A DNA stretch of 64,000 bases from Paraspadella gotoi. Lineage: Eukaryota; Chaetognatha. A program made the position numbers and the translations under genes. The notes beneath the pieces are model-generated. The model worked only from the letters and a program-made list of their open reading frames with translations, did no database searches and was not told where the DNA came from. Below, in pieces: positions 57,741 through 64,000 of the stretch (within the stretch, counting starts at the first letter, position 1; the number at the start of each line of letters is the position of its first letter). The stretch is taken from contig CM119264.1 in assembly GCA_051294375.1 (NCBI GenBank), positions 8,348,268-8,412,267 of the forward strand, read 5' to 3'.

Positions 57741-59817
57741 TTAATTATGCTTCGGGAAAGTAGTTTGGACACTTTGACACCAACGCCAACGCATCCAGAA
57801 AGCACCTTCGACGTCATCGTCGTCGTCATCATCATCATCATTGACTCTTCATGATGAACCTTAACAACAACAACAACGACCAAGTAATTTTTATCCCCGA
57901 CTTCTTGACGCACGAAAAAAAAAAGTTGCACGAGACGGAGAATCGATACCTGTAATCATTATCGTCGTCGTCGTCGTCGTCGTCGTCATCGTCGTCGCGT
58001 ATTTCGATTAGATCGCAATCGCTTTTCGTCGATGGCGACAATTTTTATCATGGCGGCTTCGTGGTCGTCGTTTTCGTCGTCGTGGTCGTCGTGGGCGACG
58101 TCATTGGCTGACGCCTGCCAGAAGGAGACCGCGAACGCGACCAGAAAATTCACGTGCGCTCCCCCTCATCCTCCTCCACCTCCTCTTCCTCCTTTCCTTT
58201 CCTCCTTTTCTCTTCGTTTTCCTCCTTTTTTCCTTTCGATCCTCATCCTCCATTTTTCTTCTCCTCCTCCTCCTCTTCTTCTTCCTCCTCTTCCTCATTT
58301 CCCCGGTTGTATTCGTCTCAATTTTCTATTTTCGCCTTTTTTTGGGGGGAAAACAATTTTTTTTCTCGCTTTTTCTAAAATTATGAAGAAAAATTACAAA
58401 ATTTTTTTTCTCCGCAAAATTTTTTTTTCTTAAAAAAAATCTCAGGTTTTCAACGTTTATGGAATTTTAGTTTTCGCTGCTTCGTTTTTGCTTGATTTGC
58501 TGCATTAAACTTTTGACTTTCGTAATTTTTAAATTTTGACTTTCGAATTTTTCTGCTTATTAATTTTTGAATTTTTGAATTTCAATTCTTTCAATTTAAT
58601 TTTCTTTAATTTATAATTTATTTTATTATTTCATGTAACAATCAATACTTTTAATAACTTTTTAGCGATCTGTTATACAAGATATACAATGTATATTTGT
58701 AATATTTTTTCATCTATCCAAAATATTGTCTTTATGTTATATATACTTATAAATCTGACTCTTAAGTTTCCCCACTTTTCCTTATTTTTTCCCCTTCAAT
58801 TTTCCACACTTTTCCCCTTCAATTTTCCACACTTTTTCCCGCGTTTATGTTCTTTTCCGGAGAAAAATGATTGATCGTCGAAATGATTTTTTTTCTTTCT
58901 CTTCTTTGATTGATCTTTATTTTTCAATCATCCTTTTTCCTCTTATTTTCTTTCTTTTTCTCCTCATTGGAGATTTTTTCCTTTTCTTTCGTATTTCGTC
59001 CTTTCGTCCTCCAAAAATATTTTTGTTCTTTAATCACAAAGATTTTTTTTTCTGATTTCAAATCGTTGCTTCCACTTATCCCTCGCTTACACAATCATTA
59101 ATTTATTTTTCGCTCTTATGTTTTTGTCTCATTAATTAATTCTAAAAATATTTTTCGCTGATTACTTTTTGTTTTACTACTTTCTCATTAAATATCTTTT
59201 ATATGATTTTTTGAATACGAAAGCGTTTTCATTAATAATAAATTACTTCCCTTACCTGACAACCTTTTTTTCCGACATTGACTTTTCAATTTTGAATTCA
59301 ACTATCTCTTTTTCTTCTTGAAGTGTAACATTGATTTTTGTTATTCTTATTCAATTATTGTATTCTTTCACCGTTCGCTTATCGTTTTATTTTTTTTGTT
59401 TAAACCTTTTTTTATTTATTGAAACTATTTTTTTCCTTTTTCCCTTCTTTTTTCCTCTTCTTTCTTTTTCCCCTTTGATCTGGTGTACGCCCACTCATTT
59501 TTGACTTCGTAAATAAATTAACTGATTCTTTTTTTTTTTCACTTGTTTTTCTTTCCCAAATTTTGTGTTATTATAATTAGAAAAATTAAGAGACAAGATG
59601 GGATCAGAACGAATGACGCAATCAAACCGTCCAATGCGGCATTGCCCCATTTTCGGTTCTCTTGCTGAGACTCATTTGGTTATTTGAGTTGTTTCGCTTG
59701 TTCAACATCCAAGGGATTTCCAATGGTCCTAATAACCGAACGTGACACAACGAAAAGCGTCCATTTTACTCACCGGATTTCTCTCTCTCTCTCTCTCATT
59801 CTCTCCTCTCTCTCTTC

Positions 59818-59855
<38 letters not shown>

Positions 59856-60165
59856 CGCGCGATTCTGGCGATAAAATCCCAAACATTTCCAGTAATTTTC
59901 TCTCTTTTCTGGCGCCGAAGATGAATCTTTCCTCTCGTGGCGGAAAAAATGGCTGAATCTATTTTTTTTTCTTTTTCTTCTTTCTTTTTTATTCTTTCCT
60001 TTTTTCCTGGAATCCAAATTTTTTATTTGCCTTTCTTTTTACCCGATTTTTATGTCTTATTGTCTTTGTTTTTTTTTCTTAGTATTTTTTAACTCTGTTT
60101 CTTTAATTTAGTCTTTCTTTATTTAAATTTTTTAAATTTTTTAATTTTTTCTTTCTTTCTTTCTT

Positions 60166-60198
<33 letters not shown>

Positions 60199-61270
60199 CT
60201 TCTTTTTTTTTCGTATGATTTAGTCTTTCTTGTTATTTTCTTTGTCTTGTCTCTTTTCTTTCTTTCTTTCCTTTCTTTCTTTCCTTTTCCTTTTTCCCCC
60301 CCCTCTCAGTTTTATTTCCATCGTAGTCCGCATATTCAATTTTTTGAGAATTAAAAAAAGTAAAAAAAAAAATCTAAAACTAAAGAGAACAAAAACAAAA
60401 CAAAAAAACCCACAAAAAACAAACTAAAAACAACAACCAAAAAAAAAAACCCACACAAAAAAGAAGTCAAAACAGAAGAAGAGGCGAGTTTCCTTTTCTC
60501 TCCCATCTTTTTTTTCCTTCTCCAGTTTTTTCCCTTAAAAATTCCCTGAGTTGACAGATTCTCGAAAAAAATTTTCGCTTCTCTTCATTTTTTTTTCGCC
60601 TCAAAAAATGGAGAAAAAATTGAAGAAAATAAAAAATGCAGAAATGAATTTTCGTCAACCTTACTCTCGAGAGACACGCCCCAATTCTTACTCACCTTCG
60701 TTGGGGGAAACGACGTCGGCGGCAGACGCGGCCTCTTGGGAAAAAGTCAGTTTTCGCCGCTGCGGTCGTCGTCGTCGTCGTCGTCGTCATGTTCATCTTT
60801 TTTTAATCATCATTCTTTTCGAATGTTCCCATCTAAGCCGATGGTTTTGTGGAATTGAGAAGTAAACATCTGTCATAAACAAACTTTTTAATAATTTATG
60901 AAATTTACCGTTTTCGTCTTTTCGATTCGTGACAGAAAACTGAGTCATTATCATCATCTTCGTTATTATCGTTATCGTCGTCATCGTCGCGCTTATAATC
61001 TTTATTTTCGTTTTCATTATAATTATTAAACTTTTCTTTTTTGTCATAAATCTTTATCGTCGTCATTTTCTCTGTCGACTTGGGTCTCATTTCGTATTTG
61101 TCATCGTCGTCGTCGTTGTCGTCATCGTCGTCGTCTTCGCCATCATCGTCCTCGTCATCGGCTGCGACGTCTTTGTTTTTGAAGGTAAGTGTACGTCATG
61201 ACTTCGCGTTGACAGAGAAAAAGCGAAAGAGAGAGAGAGGGAAAGAGAGAGAAAAATAGAGAGAGAGTGT

Positions 61271-61304
<34 letters not shown>

Positions 61305-61705
61305 GACCGAAAGAAATTTGATTACGATACAAACTCGAATAGTTAATTTTTGTTCTCTACTTTACATTCCGTGTTGCCTCCAATAATTTATCACCGTCCG
61401 CAAAAGTGAAGTGATTCAGCAGTGAATCCGTATTTAACTCAGATTTCAAATCATCTTCTATTTCGTCCCGATGGCGATCAAAATTCATCGACTTCATCTC
61501 GATAAACTTTTCTTCTCTTTTACTTCTCAATTGACTGAACAAATTTGGTCAAGTTTCTTCTTCGAATCGAACTCAGACTCGCATATCTCGACTCCCCATG
61601 GCGCCGATCTCTATCAACACCACGAGCCCATTATTCTCGGTCCACTTCTTTTTCGAAACACGAACCCTCGTAGATGTCGTCGTCGTCGTCACCGTCGTTC
61701 GTCTA

Positions 61706-61756
<51 letters not shown>

Positions 61757-61940
61757 CCCTTCCTCTGGTCTTTGTTTTCGTTGCCGTTGCTTGTCATTGT
61801 TCTCATCCTTGTTTTCTTTGACGTTCTCGTACTCCTTGGTGTCTTTATCGCCATCGTCGTTGTCGTCGTCATCGTCGTCGTCATCGTCGTCTTTATCGTC
61901 GTCGTCCTCTCCTCATCAGCGTGCATTAAAACTTCCACGT
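57741..61940 (-). CDS. Candidate Asp-rich multi-exon gene
   Basis: Several minus-strand open stretches share an Asp-rich character. At about 61905-61720: DTKEYENVKENKDENNDKQR then a poly-Asp run. At 61534-61357, behind acceptor tttgttcag: QLRSKREEKFIEMKSMNF, EDDLKSELNTDSLLNHFTF. At about 61190-60910, donor GTAAAT: DVAADDEDDDGEDD, NNYNENENKDYKRDDDDD. At about 60770-60696, donor GTGAGT: LTFSQEAASAADVVSPNE. At about 58145-58040, a signal-like VNFLVAFAVSFWQASA then NDVAHDDHDDENDD. To 57950, donor CAG/GTATCG: DCDLIEIRDDDD. At about 57846-57741: DDVEGAFWMRWRWCQSV to TAA. The order and phase of joining are not established, and the signal-like exon near the 3' end suggests more than one gene. Poly-Asp secreted proteins are known in biomineralisation, but function here is unknown. 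Confidence 0.35.
58160..60640. repeat. T/C-rich low-complexity DNA with microsatellites
   Basis: cctcctc-rich tract at 58165-58310, (CT)n at 59781-59852, (CTTT)n at 60140-60200 and 60255-60290, and an A/AAC-rich tract at 60350-60470. A minus frame near 59935-59850 (HERKDSSSAPEKRENYW) runs into the (GA)n tract and is unsupported. Confidence 0.7.
61203..61307. repeat. Imperfect (GA)n tract
   Basis: gagagag with gggaa, aaata and gtgtg interruptions, between two candidate Asp-rich exons. Confidence 0.9.
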
Positions 61941-61999
61941 TTTTTCTTATATTTCTCTTTTTTTTTCCACGATTAATTCCCCCACCGTCTGTTCAGAGA

Positions 62000-62639
62000 A
62001 GCAGATAAAAGAAGGAAAAAAAAAGGAAAAAATAAGGAGAGAAAATGAAATGAAATGTCGATGACTGAGTGACGGCGGAAGCTGAATGAAAAATAAGGGG
62101 AAAAAATCTGTGATATATAAAGACGAGAAACGAATGTGATTTCTGTGAAAAGAGAGAAAAAATAACTGTGAGTGAAGTTAGAAATACAGGGTACTTTTTT
62201 TTAATGGATACGAACGGTCATATCGGTTTTTGAATTAAGTCAGTACTTTTAATTATTACTTATTACTTATTATTTATTACTTATTACTTATTATTTACTT
62301 ATTACCCGAGCAGTATTTTTCTAGTTCTTCTGTCACTCCGTATTATTCGTTTCTTAATCAAATTAAGTCTTTTCCTTTTTTTTCGCTGATTGAATTGCAT
62401 GTCAGACAACACAATCGATGCTTACTGAGCAACTCGACCAGAAATCGTTCTTTTTTAATTTTATTGAACTATATAGATATTCAATTCTTTTATTGTTCAT
62501 TAGTTATGCATCAGGCGGGTAGAATTATGAAGTGATATGAATTTGACTGGACAATCTCAAGAGATAAGTAAATCAAACTTTATCTAGCAAAATGGAATCT
62601 AACATGCATCGTTATCACATAAGCCACACAGACTCCCTC

Positions 62640-62707
<68 letters not shown>

Positions 62708-63033
62708 GCTCTACTATAAAGAGTCCCTATAATAATTCACGTTTCTCCCCTCTTAACGATCGGCGTGATATGAGGAGGAAGTCCCGCGCGATGAAATGGG
62801 AGGCGAGAAAAAAGAAAGAAGAAAATATTAAGGAAACTTTAAAAAAGAGAAAGAGATGAAAGGGAGAATGAGCAAAAAGAAAGTAGAAAATACATTAAAA
62901 TAGAAGGAAGAAATAAAAAGGGGAGAATGAAAGCAAACAAGAAAAAAAGAAAGAAAAAGAAAAAAAAAGAATAATAAGAGAGCGAGACAATGAGAGAGAA
63001 AAAAAGAAAGTAAGAAAATAAAAAAGAGGAGAC

Positions 63034-63064
<31 letters not shown>

Positions 63065-64000
63065 AAGAAAACGAGAAAGAAAGAGAGAGCTCTTTCGCCA
63101 AGCATGTTTACATTCAGAGAAGGGGCGACTCTTCAAGGTGCAGAAAAATAAATTCAGAGTCTTTCTCGCTTCAACAGGTTTTTTCGTTCCTTTCTTGAAT
63201 CTCAAAGTCAAACGAGTTTCGTCGTTTTTTTTCTCTCCTATTTCGTTTATCGACCACAAAGAAAGAGAGAGGGAACAAATACTCAGAATCATCTCTCACT
63301 CCTTTTCAATTATACATTGCATACGATATATTACGTATGTAGTAGTAGTGATAGTATAAAATAATCACAGTGATCCGAATCATCTCGTCTTGTGATTAAA
63401 AAGTCTCTTCTCTCCGTGATTCGCTCGTCCGATGTTGACGAAGGTTTATTTTTGGAATCTTAGATTAGTATTCCGATCGGTGATCTTGGTTGGTGATTAG
63501 AACAAACGGTGAGACCCGAAGCTCGCGACTCTCGTTCACGTCTCACGTCTTCGATCACGTGACGCTCCTGGATCACGCGAATCAACCCCTTCGAGAACGA
63601 CCTTTGTACGCGGGTCTCGCGCAGAGAGAAGATCGTGTTCGATGAATGTACGTGTTCGTTCTTACCGTATGATCCAGTCCGGGGTAAACAAAGCCGAATT
63701 CAGCATCTTGTACGGACAATGACGAGAGGAAAAACGCGGACAAAGACGACGACGATGACGACGAAGACTTTAACGACGACGATGACGACGTCGACGACGG
63801 AAACGACTTTTAAAGAATGGTCAGAGTGGTCAAAGAAAAAAAAAGAAAGAGAGAAAAAAAAAAGAAGAAAAAACGCCGGGAAAAAGGAAATGGAATGAAA
63901 GAGGAAGAAGAGGAAGAGGAAAAGAGAAAGAAAGAAAAAAAAGGGATGGAAGTCCAAAGTGATTTTAGCGCAAAATCGAGGAAACGGAAACGAGAAAGAG
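62000..64000. other. Right end: no supported gene, simple repeats
   Basis: A ttattactta-type tract at 62255-62305, (CT)n at 62640-62705, A/G-rich DNA at 62805-63090 and 63830-63950, and a (GAC/GAA)n tract at 63735-63810 that could encode an acidic or Thr-rich stretch on the plus strand. Nothing can be called as a gene. Confidence 0.5.

Noticed and set aside
57509-57770. Gln/Arg-rich protein from the (CAA/CGA)n tract
   Set aside because: Trinucleotide repeat readable as Thr, Asn/Asp or Gln/Arg; no frame has independent support.

Overview
This is a window of a eukaryotic, almost certainly animal (invertebrate) nuclear genome. The signs are short spliced exons with canonical GT..AG introns, a LINE reverse transcriptase, tRNA-derived SINE sequence, very many (GA)n/(CT)n microsatellites and minisatellites, and genes of animal type: a C-type lectin receptor, an RIIa-domain protein, a RING protein and S-adenosylhomocysteine hydrolase. 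The hydrolase C-terminus is of protostome type. I cannot name the species. Nothing looks prokaryotic, and I see no CRISPR array or operon.

Layout. (1) 1-11.6 kb: two outward-facing, inverted copies of a gene end for a single-pass membrane protein (arms about 105-1465 and 10035-11565). They flank AT-rich sequence holding a five-exon RING-finger gene, an intronless ORF of unknown family, and a signal-peptide / acidic / transmembrane gene. (2) 12.2-15.9 kb, minus strand: a four-exon C-type-lectin type I membrane receptor. Its third intron holds a 691-bp inverted-repeat transposon and an 18-bp minisatellite. (3) 17.6-31.7 kb, plus strand: low-complexity, probably secreted or structural proteins (Gly/His repeats plus a Cys/Gly domain; a Thr-rich mucin-like exon followed by a charged heptapeptide-repeat exon and Gly/Ser/His/Arg/Glu exons; then a small membrane-protein exon pair). 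(4) 33.3-34.6 kb: a decayed LINE. (5) 37.4-53.3 kb, minus strand: AHCY, and upstream of it a nine-exon gene with an N-terminal RIIa docking domain. (6) 53.7-64 kb: mostly low-complexity DNA with Asp-rich candidate exons on the minus strand.

Two long blocks appear twice: 21.6-25.4 against 25.4-29.2 kb, and 36.46-42.2 against 43.16-50.2 kb. The second copy differs from the first almost only by one-base indels, which break every reading frame. Together with gaps of exactly 25 N, this points to unpolished long-read gap filling rather than real tandem duplication. The second AHCY and the second mucin-like gene should therefore not be counted as pseudogenes or paralogues without read-level checking. 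The strongest biological observations are: the AHCY with several substituted active-site positions; the RIIa-domain gene of unusual composition; the lectin receptor with a minisatellite that mimics 3' splice sites; and a hammerhead-ribozyme-like Penelope-type insertion that can be dated by comparing the two inverted arms.
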